Positions 24,826-33,161 of a DNA stretch of 64,000 bases are shown piece after piece. The position numbers were made by a program, and so were the translations under genes. Origin of the DNA: Roseateles_E cavernae (GTDB lineage: Bacteria; Pseudomonadota; Gammaproteobacteria; Burkholderiales; Burkholderiaceae_C); contig NZ_JBDPLH010000003.1 in the NCBI RefSeq assembly GCF_040187885.1, positions 62,001-126,000 on the forward strand, read 5' to 3'. The notes under the pieces are model-generated. The model saw only the letters and a list, made by a program, of their open reading frames with translations, made no database searches and was not told the DNA's origin. Position 1 is the stretch's first letter. Each line of letters begins with the position of its first letter.

Positions 24826-24898
24826 CGTCTCGCAGTAGACCGCAGCCGACGGGCGCTGGGAAGTGCCGTGCGAGCCGAAATCCTTTCGCCGGGCTCGC

Positions 24899-26269
24899 TC
24901 AGCCGGCCGGGTAGCTGATCCTCAGCCCCAGCCCGCGCCCGTCCAGCCCGTCGACAAAATCCAGCGTCGCCCCCTCGCGCTCGGCGATGCGCTTGACGAT
25001 GGCCAGGCCCAGGCCGGTGCCTTGCTCGGTGCTGCCGGGCACGCGGTAGAAGCGTTCGAACACCCGCTCGCGCTGGGCCGGCTCCAGGCCGGGTCCGTTG
25101 TCGCGTACCGTCAGAGCGATGCCAGCGGCCAGCTTGTCAAGGTGCACCTCGACCCGCGCGCCGCCCGAGCTGTAGCGGATCGCGTTGTCCACCAGGTTGT
25201 CGACCACCGAGCAGAAGCCGCTGCGCTCCAGCAGCGCCTCGTGATGATCGGGTGCCAGCAGCTCCAGCTGGGTGCCGCGCTGGCGCGCCAGCGGGGCCAG
25301 CAGCGCGATGCGCTCGCGCAGCAGCGCGGCCGCGTCCAGGCGCTCGGGCTTGAGCGTCTGCACCGTGGTCTCGGCGCGCGCCAGGGTCAGCAGCTGGGCC
25401 AGCAGATGCGAGACCCGCGCGATGCCGGCGCGCAGCGCGCCGGCCGCCTCGGCGCGGGCCTGCGGCTCCTGTTCGCTGAGCAGCAGATGGGCTTGCGCGT
25501 TGGCGGCGGCCAGCGGCGTGCGCAGCTCGTGCGCCGCATCGGCCAGAAAGCGCCGCTCCGCCTCCAGGCGCTGGCCTTCGCGCAGCAGCAGGCCGTTGAG
25601 CGCGCTGACCAGCGGTGCGGTCTCGGTGTAGAGCTTGTCCACCTGCACCGGTGCCAGATCGCCGGCGCCGCGCTTCGCGATGCGCTGGGCCAGCAGGGCC
25701 AGCGGCCGCAGGCCGGCGCGCACGCTGAACCAGATCACCAGACCGTGCCAGAGGAAGACGCCCAGCTGGGACTGCAGGACCAGCCAGAGCACCGGCAGCA
25801 CCGCGCCGAGGTCGGCCTCACGGGGCTCGGCGATCAGCAGCACGCGCCCCTGGCCCGGGTCCGCGCGCTGCACCAGCCAGCGCGCGGCTTCGCCCGCCGC
25901 AGGCTCCGCGTCCAGGCGGGTGGCCGGGGCGTTGGCGCTGCGATAGAGCAGCCGGCCCTGAGCGTCCCAGACCTGGTAGGCCGGATGCAGGCCCGCGCCC
26001 ACGTCATCGCCCAGACCCAGCAGGGCCAGCACCGCATCGTCGGTGGCCTTCAGGCGCTGCGCCAGCTCGGCCTCGGGGCTGGCCGCGGCGGACACGAGCA
26101 CCGTGGCCATCTGCTGCAGCCGCGCCTCCACCTCGGTCTCGCCCCAGGCCACGCCGCGCCAGGTCAGCAGCCCCGCCAGCACCAGCCAGGCCACGAAGAG
26201 GGCAAACGCCTGCCAGGCGATCAGGCGACCGCTCAGCGAGGCCGGCGCCCAGCGTGCCGCCGGGTTCAC
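24899..26269 (-). CDS. QseC/PmrB-like sensor histidine kinase
   Basis: A 456-residue two-pass membrane kinase. TM1 is at about 16-37, a 120-residue periplasmic domain follows, TM2 is at about 155-182, then HAMP. The HisKA site is H247 in DAAHELRTPLAA. The ATPase domain has NLVDNAIRYS, VRDNGPGLE and GTGLGLAIVKRI. The start overlaps the response-regulator stop by 4 bp (ATGA), so the pair is translationally coupled. It phosphorylates the OmpR-type regulator encoded just upstream. The neighbouring mipA and its direct-repeat promoter suggest the target. The stimulus is unknown. Confidence 0.93.
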   Translation of the reverse strand: MNPAARWAPASLSGRLIAWQAFALFVAWLVLAGLLTWRGVAWGETEVEARLQQMATVLVSAAASPEAELAQRLKATDDAVLALLGLGDDVGAGLHPAYQVWDAQGRLLYRSANAPATRLDAEPAAGEAARWLVQRADPGQGRVLLIAEPREADLGAVLPVLWLVLQSQLGVFLWHGLVIWFSVRAGLRPLALLAQRIAKRGAGDLAPVQVDKLYTETAPLVSALNGLLLREGQRLEAERRFLADAAHELRTPLAAANAQAHLLLSEQEPQARAEAAGALRAGIARVSHLLAQLLTLARAETTVQTLKPERLDAAALLRERIALLAPLARQRGTQLELLAPDHHEALLERSGFCSVVDNLVDNAIRYSSGGARVEVHLDKLAAGIALTVRDNGPGLEPAQRERVFERFYRVPGSTEQGTGLGLAIVKRIAEREGATLDFVDGLDGRGLGLRISYPAG

Positions 26270-26943
26270 GAGGAGGCGGCGCAGGCCGGCGCCTCCAGCA
26301 CATAGCCGACGCCGCGCACCGTGGCGATCCAGTCATTGCCCAGCTTCTTGCGCAGCTTGTAGACATGGACATCGATGGCATTGCTGTCCAGCAGCTCGCC
26401 GCCGCCGAGGCCGCGCTCGATCTGCTCGCGCGTCAGCACCCGGCCGGGCTCGGCCGCCAGGGTCAGCAGGATGTCGTACTCGCGCGCCGACAGGGCCACC
26501 TCGACCTCGGCCAGCAGCACGCGCCGGCGCGCGGTGTCTATCACCAGCTCGCCGAGCTGCCAGGTGTTGCTGGACTGGCCGCTGTGGCGGCGCAGCAGCG
26601 CACGCACCCGCGACAGCAGTTCCTCCATCGCGAAGGGCTTGCCCAGATAGTCGTCGGCGCCGGCATCCAGACCCTCGACCCGCTCTTCGACGCTGTCGCG
26701 CGCGGTGATCAGCATCACCGGCGTGGCCCGGCCCAGCGCGCGCCACCAGGCCAGCAGCGCCAGCCCGCTCTCGTCGGGCAGGCCGATGTCCAGCAGCAGC
26801 AGATCGAAGGGCAGCTCGGCGAGAAAGCGCCGCGCGTCGCCGGCGCTGCGCAGCCACACGACCCGGTGGCCGGCCATGCTCAGCACGCGTTGCAGCGAAT
26901 GCCCCAGAGGCAGGTCGTCCTCGATCAGAAGAATGCTGGACAT
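26266..26943 (-). CDS. OmpR-family response regulator (QseB/PmrA-like)
   Basis: A 225-residue response regulator. The receiver has the acidic pocket IEDD at 8-10 and phosphoacceptor D52 in LLLDIGLPDESG, with LITARDS and the conserved Lys in YLGKPF. The C-terminal winged helix spans about 125-220 (LTREQIERGLGGGE, DVHVYKLRKKLG, IATVRGVGYVLE). The ATG at 26943 starts the typical MSSILLIEDD; a 23-codon extension upstream lacks support. It is divergent from mipA. The gap holds four GCTTCAT repeats arranged as OmpR-family dimer sites, so it probably controls mipA and itself. Confidence 0.94.
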   Translation of the reverse strand: MSSILLIEDDLPLGHSLQRVLSMAGHRVVWLRSAGDARRFLAELPFDLLLLDIGLPDESGLALLAWWRALGRATPVMLITARDSVEERVEGLDAGADDYLGKPFAMEELLSRVRALLRRHSGQSSNTWQLGELVIDTARRRVLLAEVEVALSAREYDILLTLAAEPGRVLTREQIERGLGGGELLDSNAIDVHVYKLRKKLGNDWIATVRGVGYVLEAPACAASS

Positions 26944-27036
26944 GGTGGGTCTGCCCCCTCCTTGGTGGGCCGTGCCGGCAACGGCAGCGGATTCTAGAAG
27001 CGCCGCCGGCACAGCGCCGTGGCGGCGCCACCGCAG

Positions 27037-27085
27037 GCTTCATCAAGGCTTCATGCGCGGCCGCGGCGCTTCATCGCCGCTTCAT
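27037..27085. promoter_or_regulatory. Four GCTTCAT direct repeats: OmpR-family binding site
   Basis: GCTTCAT starts at 27037, 27048, 27068 and 27079, giving two pairs each with an 11-bp period, the spacing used by head-to-tail OmpR/PhoB/QseB dimers. The site lies between the divergent response-regulator and mipA genes, about 50-100 bp from each start. Binding is inferred. Confidence 0.7.
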
Positions 27086-27136
27086 TGCCGGCTTTGCACA
27101 CTGGCCGGTGTCATCAACTGCGAGACCGAAACCCTC

Positions 27137-27904
27137 ATGAGAGTTAGCCTTGTTCTGCCCCTGGTCCTGCTGGCCGCCTGCGGCCCGGCCACCGCCGCCG
27201 ACAGCGACTGGCGCTTGCGCGGCGGCGTCGCTGCGCTGGCCCAGCCCAAATATGTCGGCGCCGACAAGCAGCGCCTGCTGGCCGCGCCGCTGATCGAGGC
27301 GCGCTGGCGCAAGCAGGTCTTCCTCGGCAGCCTGCGCGGCCTCGGCTACGAGGCGGAGCTGGGCGAGGGCGCCAGTGTCAGCGCCGCACTGGCCGTCGAC
27401 ACCCATCAGCGCCGCCGCAAGGACGGCCTGCGCGTGCAGGCGCTCGACGAGATCAAGCTGGCGCCGGCGCTGCGCCTGGGTGCCGAGCTGGCGCTGGGGC
27501 CGGTGTTCGTCAATGCGGTCAGCAGCACGCGGCTGGGCAAGGACAGCAAGCCCGGCGCGCGCGGCAGCAGCGTGGAGCTCGAAGCCGGCTACGGCCTGCT
27601 GCCCGCTCCCGGCCTGGCGCTGGCCTTCGGCATCTCGGCCAAGCTGATGGATGCCAAGCTGGGCCAGGCCCTGCTGGGCATCAACAGCGCCCAGGCCGCT
27701 GCCTCGGGACTGCGGCCGCACCAGGTCGACGCCGGTCTGCACAGCCTGGGAGTGTTCGGCCAGGCCAGCTACCAGCTGGGCGCCGACTGGCAGCTGTTCG
27801 CCAAGCTGGGCGTCGCCAGCCTGCGCGGCGATGCGGCCGGCAGCCCGCTGGTGCTGAAGAAGAACCAGCCGAGCTTGGCCTTCGCGGCCAGCCGCAGCTT
27901 CTGA
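27137..27904 (+). CDS. MipA/OmpV family outer-membrane protein
   Basis: A 255-residue outer-membrane beta-barrel. A signal peptide (MRVSLVLPLVLLAACGPATA) precedes a short periplasmic start and a barrel pattern of alternating residues (LRGGVAALAQPKYVGADKQR, VFLGSLRGLGYEAELGE), ending in the aromatic residue of FAASRSF. MipA proteins were described as scaffolding a lytic transglycosylase and a penicillin-binding protein, and OmpV-type members appear in antibiotic and metal responses. It is divergent from the QseBC-like pair and preceded by OmpR-type repeats, so activation by that system is the likely control. Confidence 0.88.
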   Translation: MRVSLVLPLVLLAACGPATAADSDWRLRGGVAALAQPKYVGADKQRLLAAPLIEARWRKQVFLGSLRGLGYEAELGEGASVSAALAVDTHQRRRKDGLRVQALDEIKLAPALRLGAELALGPVFVNAVSSTRLGKDSKPGARGSSVELEAGYGLLPAPGLALAFGISAKLMDAKLGQALLGINSAQAAASGLRPHQVDAGLHSLGVFGQASYQLGADWQLFAKLGVASLRGDAAGSPLVLKKNQPSLAFAASRSF

Positions 27905-27932
27905 GGCCAGGCCGGGCCATGCACAATGGCCC

Positions 27933-28619
27933 ATGCCCAAAGTCCTGCTCTTCGATGTCTTCGGCACCCTGGTCGACTGGCGCGGCTCGATCGCGACCGA
28001 GCTGCTGCCGCTGCTGGGCCGCGCGCGCGCCGAGGCCTTTGCCGAGGCCTGGCGGGCCCAGTACCAGCCGGCGATGGAGGAGGTCAGGGCCGGCCGGCTG
28101 CCCTTCTGCAAGCTCGATGTGCTGCACCGCCGCAATCTGGACCTGGTGCTGAAGGACTTCGGCCTCGACCATCTGGACGAGGCGGCGCGGCGCGAGCTGA
28201 ACCTGGCCTGGCACCGGCTGGCGGCTTGGCCCGATGTCGGCGCGGCGCTGCAGCGGCTGCGCCGGCGCTTTCACCTCGCGCCCTGCTCGAACGGCAATAT
28301 CTCGCTGATGGCCGATCTCGCCCGCCTGAACGGCTGGCACTGGGACGCGATCACCGGCGCCGAGCTGGCGCGCGACTACAAGCCCAAGGCCAGCGTCTAC
28401 CTGACGGCCGCGCTGGCCTTCGACGCCGCGCCCGAGGACGCACTGATGGTGGCCGCCCACAGCTCGGACCTGGCCGCCGCCCGGGCCGCCGGCCTGGCCA
28501 CGGCCTTCATCGCGCGGCCCGATGAGCAGGGGCCGGGGCGCGGCGAGAGCCGGGCCGTCGGGCCGGTCGACTACGAGGCGCAGAGTCTGACCGAACTGGC
28601 CGACATGCTGGGCTGCTGA
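27933..28619 (+). CDS. Haloacid dehalogenase type II (HAD superfamily)
   Basis: A 228-residue HAD hydrolase. Motif I is LFDVFGTLVDW with the nucleophilic Asp at residue 8. CSNGNISLMADLARLNGWHWD is the SNGx segment of type II 2-haloacid dehalogenases, followed by the Lys in YKPKASVY and the motif IV region VAAHSSDLAAARAAG. These enzymes typically release halide from L-2-haloacids, though many family members act on other small acids. The stop abuts the convergent pfp stop directly (28619/28620). Confidence 0.88.
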   Translation: MPKVLLFDVFGTLVDWRGSIATELLPLLGRARAEAFAEAWRAQYQPAMEEVRAGRLPFCKLDVLHRRNLDLVLKDFGLDHLDEAARRELNLAWHRLAAWPDVGAALQRLRRRFHLAPCSNGNISLMADLARLNGWHWDAITGAELARDYKPKASVYLTAALAFDAAPEDALMVAAHSSDLAAARAAGLATAFIARPDEQGPGRGESRAVGPVDYEAQSLTELADMLGC

Positions 28620-29837
28620 TCAGCCCGGGTTGAGCACCTTGGCGACGGGATTGGGCCGCAGCCGGAACGCATCGGGCATGCCCGAGCCCAGCAGCGGGCG
28701 CAGATAGAGGCGGAAGGCATCGGTGACGTCGGTGCCGCAGGCAGCGATGAACTCGTCCTCCATCACCCGGGTCTTGCCGGCCACGGCGGCCAGCGGCAGC
28801 AGCTCGTAATCGACCGAGTAGAAGCCGGTGCGCTTGATCGCGACCGAACCGTCGCGGTCGCCGTGGAAGGCGAACTGCACCGCCTTCTCGCCGACCTCGC
28901 GGGCCTCGCGCTGGTCGACGTCCGACACGCAGCCGATGAAGCTGCGCTGCAGATAGCCGAAAGTGTCACCGCGAACCCGCTTGATGCCCAGCTTGCTCTT
29001 GATCTCCTCGCACAGCAGATCGGCCAGCGCGCCAGTGCCGGAGAGCTGCACATTGCCATGGTCGTCGCGCTCCAGGTCGCGGGCCAGCTGGGCCAGCATC
29101 GGGGCGCCGGAGGCGTCGTGGATGCCTTCCGAGACCGCCACCACGCAGCGGCCATGGCGCTCGTACATCGCTTTTACGTCGGCCAGGAAGCGCTCGGTCT
29201 CGAACACCCGCTCGGGCAGGTAGATCAGGTGCGGGCCGTCGTCGGCGAACTTCTTGCCCAGCGCCGAGGCGGCGGTCAGGAAGCCGGCATGGCGACCCAT
29301 CACCACGCCCAGATAGACGCCAGGCAGCGCGGCATTGTCCAGATTGGCGCCGGCAAAAGCCTGGGCCACGAAGCGCGCGGCCGAGGGAAAGCCGGGCGTG
29401 TGGTCGTTGCCGACCAGGTCGTTGTCTATGGTCTTGGGGATGTGGATGCAGCGCAGCGGATAGCCGGCGGCGGCGGCTTCCTCGGCGACGATGCGCACCG
29501 TGTCCGAGGAGTCGTTGCCGCCGATATAGAAGAAGTGGCTGATGCCGTGGGCCTGCAGCACCTTGAAGATCTTGTGGCAGTAGGCGGCGTCGGGCTTGTC
29601 GCGGGTCGAGCCCAGCGCCGACGAGGGCGTGCTCGCGACCAGCTCCAGGTTGTGGCTGGTCTCCTGGGTCAGGTCGACAAAGTCCTCGCTGACGATGCCG
29701 CGCACGCCGTGCCGCGCGCCATAGACCAGGTCCACCGCACGGCTGCGCCGCGCCTCCAGCACCACGCCCACCATCGACTGGTTGATCACCGCCGTCGGGC
29801 CGCCGCCCTGGGCGACGAGGATTTTGCAGGCTGACAT
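28620..29837 (-). CDS. pfp: 6-phosphofructokinase, pyrophosphate-dependent type
   Basis: A 405-residue phosphofructokinase phosphorylating fructose-6-phosphate. Features: LVAQGGGPTAVINQS at the N-terminus, the nucleotide/PPi site FYIGGNDSSDTV, the catalytic PKTIDNDLVGNDHTPGF and MGRHAGF. In ATP enzymes the motif is GGDGS; here the second position after GG is Asp, the residue associated with PPi use, though the preceding residue is Asn rather than Asp. PPi dependence is therefore probable, not proven. Confidence 0.9.
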   Translation of the reverse strand: MSACKILVAQGGGPTAVINQSMVGVVLEARRSRAVDLVYGARHGVRGIVSEDFVDLTQETSHNLELVASTPSSALGSTRDKPDAAYCHKIFKVLQAHGISHFFYIGGNDSSDTVRIVAEEAAAAGYPLRCIHIPKTIDNDLVGNDHTPGFPSAARFVAQAFAGANLDNAALPGVYLGVVMGRHAGFLTAASALGKKFADDGPHLIYLPERVFETERFLADVKAMYERHGRCVVAVSEGIHDASGAPMLAQLARDLERDDHGNVQLSGTGALADLLCEEIKSKLGIKRVRGDTFGYLQRSFIGCVSDVDQREAREVGEKAVQFAFHGDRDGSVAIKRTGFYSVDYELLPLAAVAGKTRVMEDEFIAACGTDVTDAFRLYLRPLLGSGMPDAFRLRPNPVAKVLNPG

Positions 29838-30030
29838 CCATCACTCCCTGACTGGTTTGCCGTGGCGCCGATTGTGGCCCAAAGCCCGGCCGCGGTGCGC
29901 TCAGCGAGCGCTTTGGGCGCTCTGCGTAGCGGGGCGCCGTATGAAGGGTAACAAGGGGTTTTTTCATGCGAGCCGCAGGCCCGCAATGGTCGCCTACTGG
30001 CTGCAGGAACCCCAACGCAGAAAGCCCCTG

Positions 30031-31575
30031 ATGAACTTAGACCAGATGAAGATATCGACCCGACTGGGTCTCGGATTTGGCGCGATGGCCGCGCTGATCC
30101 TGCTGCTGGGCCTGCTGGCCTGGGCCAAGCTGGACGCGATGGACAGCCACTTCAAGCTGGCGATGGAAGACCGCTATCCCAAGGTCAAGGCCTTCAACTC
30201 GATCAAGGCCACCAACAGCCAGGTGGCGCTGTCGCTGCGCAATCTGGCCATCATGACCGAGCCGGCCGATATCGAGGCCGAGTTCGCCCTGATCGACGCG
30301 GCCTCCAAGTCGACCGGCGCCACCATCGACGCGATGGCCAAGATCATGACGACGCCGGGCGGCAAGGCCGGCATCGCCAAGCTCAACGAGGCCCGTGCCG
30401 CCTACCGGGTCGAGCGTGAGAAGGTCACCAAGGCCTTGCGCGCCGGCGATGTCGAGACGGCCAAGGCCGTGCTGCTGAAGGACATGAAGCCCAAGCAGCA
30501 GGCCTATATGGCGGCGGCCGATGAGCTGATCACGCTGGGCAACAAGCTGATGGACCTGTCCAGCCAGCAGGCCGAGCAGGAGGCGCGCAGCGCCAAGCTG
30601 CAGATGGGGCTGCTGATCGGCGCGGCGCTGGGCCTGGCGCTGGGCCTGAGTTGGTGGCTGATCCGTTCGATCACCGGCCCGCTCAACGAGGCCGTGCAGG
30701 TGGCCAGCGGCGTGGCCGCCGGCGATCTGTCGCTGCCGATCTCGGCCGGCGGCAGCAACGAGACCGGCCGCCTGCTGAACGCGCTGCGCGAGATGCAGAC
30801 CCGCTTGTCGGCCATCGTGCGCGAGGTGCGCGATGGCGCCGAGAGCGTCGCCACCGCCTCGGCCCAGATCTCCTCGGGCAACCACGATCTGTCGGCCCGC
30901 ACCGAGCAGCAGGCCTCGGCACTGGAGGAGACCGCCGCGTCGATGGAGCAGCTGGGCAGCACCGTCAAGGGCAATGCCGACAATGCCCAGCAGGCCAATC
31001 AGCTGGCGCTGGCCGCCTCCCAGGTGGCGGGCCAGGGCGGCGACGCGGTCAGCCAGGTGGTGGGCACGATGCGCGAGATCAGCGACAGCTCGAAGAAGAT
31101 CGCCGACATCATCGGCGTGATCGACGGCATCGCCTTCCAGACCAATATCCTGGCCTTGAATGCGGCGGTCGAGGCGGCCCGCGCCGGCGAGCAGGGCCGC
31201 GGCTTCGCGGTCGTCGCCAGCGAGGTGCGCTCGCTGGCCGGGCGTTCGGCCGAGGCGGCCAAGGAGATCAAGTCGCTGATTGGCGCCAGCGTCGAGCGGG
31301 TCGAGCTGGGCAGCAGCCAGGTGGACCGAGCCGGCAGCACCATCGAGGAGGTGGTGGCCTCGATACGCCGCGTCACCGACATCATGGGCGAGATCAGTGC
31401 TGCCAGCAGCGAGCAGAGTTCGGGCGTGGCCCAGGTCGGCGAGGCTGTCACCCAGATGGACCGCGCCACGCAGGAGAATGCCGCCCTGGTCGAGGAATCG
31501 GCCGCCGCGGCCGAGAGCCTGAAGCAGCAGGCCCAGCAGCTGGTGCAGGCGGTCGCGGTATTCCGGCTGCGCTGA
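30031..31575 (+). CDS. Methyl-accepting chemotaxis protein
   Basis: A 514-residue transducer. TM1 is at about 12-32, a four-helix-bundle sensor spans about 35-190, TM2 about 192-210, HAMP about 212-265, and then a long coiled-coil signalling domain. The conserved hairpin tip is GEQGRGFAVVASEVRSLAGR. It ends in FRLR, so it lacks the C-terminal pentapeptide that tethers CheR in some receptors. The ATG at 30031 was chosen because MNLDQMKISTRLGLGFGAM is a typical start; in-frame sequence upstream is not conserved in type. A 12-bp-stem hairpin follows the stop. The ligand is unknown. Confidence 0.93.
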   Translation: MNLDQMKISTRLGLGFGAMAALILLLGLLAWAKLDAMDSHFKLAMEDRYPKVKAFNSIKATNSQVALSLRNLAIMTEPADIEAEFALIDAASKSTGATIDAMAKIMTTPGGKAGIAKLNEARAAYRVEREKVTKALRAGDVETAKAVLLKDMKPKQQAYMAAADELITLGNKLMDLSSQQAEQEARSAKLQMGLLIGAALGLALGLSWWLIRSITGPLNEAVQVASGVAAGDLSLPISAGGSNETGRLLNALREMQTRLSAIVREVRDGAESVATASAQISSGNHDLSARTEQQASALEETAASMEQLGSTVKGNADNAQQANQLALAASQVAGQGGDAVSQVVGTMREISDSSKKIADIIGVIDGIAFQTNILALNAAVEAARAGEQGRGFAVVASEVRSLAGRSAEAAKEIKSLIGASVERVELGSSQVDRAGSTIEEVVASIRRVTDIMGEISAASSEQSSGVAQVGEAVTQMDRATQENAALVEESAAAAESLKQQAQQLVQAVAVFRLR

Positions 31576-31593
31576 GATAAGCCGAGCTAATGC

Positions 31594-31623
31594 CTGTGAA
31601 GCGGCGCGAATGCCGCTTCACAG
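31594..31623 (+). terminator. Hairpin after the chemotaxis receptor gene
   Basis: Perfect 12-bp stem (CTGTGAAGCGGC/GCCGCTTCACAG) with a GCGAAT loop, 18 bp after the chemoreceptor stop and 55 bp before ald. There is no uridine run, but position and stability suit a terminator or a boundary element. Confidence 0.6.
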
Positions 31624-31677
31624 CAGGGCCGGGCGGTCGTACAAGACGGGCTCCCAACACAAGATCCGGAGACCCTC

Positions 31678-32799
31678 ATGCGCATCGGCTGCCCCAGCGA
31701 GATCAAGAACCATGAGTACCGTGTCGGCCTGACGCCGGCCAGCGTGCGCGAGCTCAGCGCACGCGGCCACCAGGTGCTGGTACAGGCCGGCGCCGGCGCG
31801 GCGATCGGGCTGAGCGACGCGCAGTATCTGGCCGCCGGCGCGCGGCTGGCGCCGGACGCGGCCGAGGTGTTCGCCTGGGCCGAGATGATTGTCAAGGTCA
31901 AGGAGCCGCAGCCGCAGGAATGCGCGCTGCTGCGCGAGGGCCAGATCCTCTACACCTATCTGCATCTGGCACCCGATCCCGAGCAGGCGACGGCGCTGCA
32001 GCGCTCCGGCACGGTCTGCATCGCCTACGAGACCATCACCGGGCCCGGCGGCGGCCTGCCGCTGCTGGCGCCGATGAGCGAGGTGGCGGGGCGCATGGCC
32101 ATCCAGGCCGGCGCCGCGCATCTGGAAAAGAGCAAGGGCGGCATGGGCGTGCTGCTGGGCGGGGTGCCGGGTGTGGCCCCCGGCCACGTGGTCATCATCG
32201 GCGCCGGCGTCGTCGGCAGCCATGCGCTGCAGATGGCGGTGGGCCTGGGCGCGCGCGTCACGGTGCTGGACCGCAATGTCGACGCGCTGCGCCGGCTCGA
32301 CCTGGTCTATGGCAACCGCATCACGACCCTGTTCTCCAGCGCGCAAGCCCTGGAGGACGCGGTGCTGGCGGCCGATCTGGTGATCGGCGGGGTGCTGATC
32401 CCGGGCGCGGCCGCGCCCAAGCTGGTGACGCGGGCCATGGTGGCGCAGATGCGCCAGGGCGCGGTGCTGGTGGATGTGGCGATCGACCAGGGCGGCTGCT
32501 TCGAGACCTCGCATGCCACGACCCATGCCGAGCCGACCTTTGTCGTCGACGGCGTGGTGCACTACTGCGTCGCCAATATGCCCGGCGCGGTGGCCCGCAG
32601 CTCGACGCTGGCGCTGAACAACGCCACCATCGCCCATGCCCTCGCGCTGGCCGACAAGGGCTGGCGCCGCGCGATGGCGGACAACCCGCATCTGCTGGCC
32701 GGCCTGAATGTGGCGGCCGGCCACATCACCCATGCGGCGGTGGCTGCGGCACTGGGCCGTGAGCATGTGGCGGCCGAGCGCCTGCTGGTCGCCCAGTGA
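31678..32799 (+). CDS. ald: Alanine dehydrogenase
   Basis: A 373-residue NAD-dependent dehydrogenase that interconverts alanine and pyruvate plus ammonia. The N-terminal MRIGCPSEIKNHEYRVGLTP, the VKVKEPQ and HLAPDPEQ segments, MSEVAGRMAIQAGA, the Rossmann GAGVVGSHALQMAVGLGARV and the C-terminal VANMPGAVARSSTLALNNAT are all signatures of Ald. Length matches the family. No dedicated Lrp-type regulator is adjacent. Confidence 0.96.
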   Translation: MRIGCPSEIKNHEYRVGLTPASVRELSARGHQVLVQAGAGAAIGLSDAQYLAAGARLAPDAAEVFAWAEMIVKVKEPQPQECALLREGQILYTYLHLAPDPEQATALQRSGTVCIAYETITGPGGGLPLLAPMSEVAGRMAIQAGAAHLEKSKGGMGVLLGGVPGVAPGHVVIIGAGVVGSHALQMAVGLGARVTVLDRNVDALRRLDLVYGNRITTLFSSAQALEDAVLAADLVIGGVLIPGAAAPKLVTRAMVAQMRQGAVLVDVAIDQGGCFETSHATTHAEPTFVVDGVVHYCVANMPGAVARSSTLALNNATIAHALALADKGWRRAMADNPHLLAGLNVAAGHITHAAVAAALGREHVAAERLLVAQ

Positions 32800-32849
32800 G
32801 GGAAAACGCGGTAAGGTTGGGGCAGTGTTCAACCCACCAGGAGAGGTTC

Positions 32850-33161
32850 ATGATCGAAACCCAGCAAAGCCAGAAAGACCGTCTGATGAGCGATCTGCAT
32901 GCCGTCGTGGCCGAGGCCGAGAGCCTGCTGCGGGCCACGGCCGGCCAGGCCGGTGAAGGCGCCAGCGAGATGCGCGCCAAGGTGCAGGCCAGCCTGGACC
33001 GCGCCAAGCGCAATCTGCATGACTTGCAGGACGCTGCGGTCGAGAAGGCGCGCGCTGCCGGCCGTGCCACCGATGCCTATGTGCACGACAACCCCTGGCA
33101 GGCCATGGGCGTAGCCGCCGGCGTGGGCCTCTTGCTGGGCTTGCTGATCAGCCGGCGCTGA
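32850..33161 (+). CDS. ElaB/YqjD/DUF883-family tail-anchored protein
   Basis: A 103-residue protein. An N-terminal helical, charged region (SQKDRLMSDLHAVVAEAESL, then repeats with KVQASLDRAKRNLHDLQDAA) is followed by VHDNPWQAMGVAAGVGLLLG and a last RR. The C-terminal hydrophobic helix is the membrane anchor of the ElaB/YqjD family, which in E. coli tethers ribosomes to the inner membrane. An AGGAGAGG-like site lies 5 bp before the ATG at 32850. In E. coli the order is yqjC-yqjD-yqjE-yqjK; here the related E and K genes lie 2.5 kb away, split off by an antiparallel c-di-GMP gene whose 3' end overlaps this one by 14 bp. Confidence 0.85.
   Translation: MIETQQSQKDRLMSDLHAVVAEAESLLRATAGQAGEGASEMRAKVQASLDRAKRNLHDLQDAAVEKARAAGRATDAYVHDNPWQAMGVAAGVGLLLGLLISRR

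Noticed and set aside
29782..30030. N-terminal extension of the chemotaxis receptor
   Set aside because: It runs antisense over the start of pfp and lacks a transmembrane or sensor pattern; ATG at 30031 is typical.
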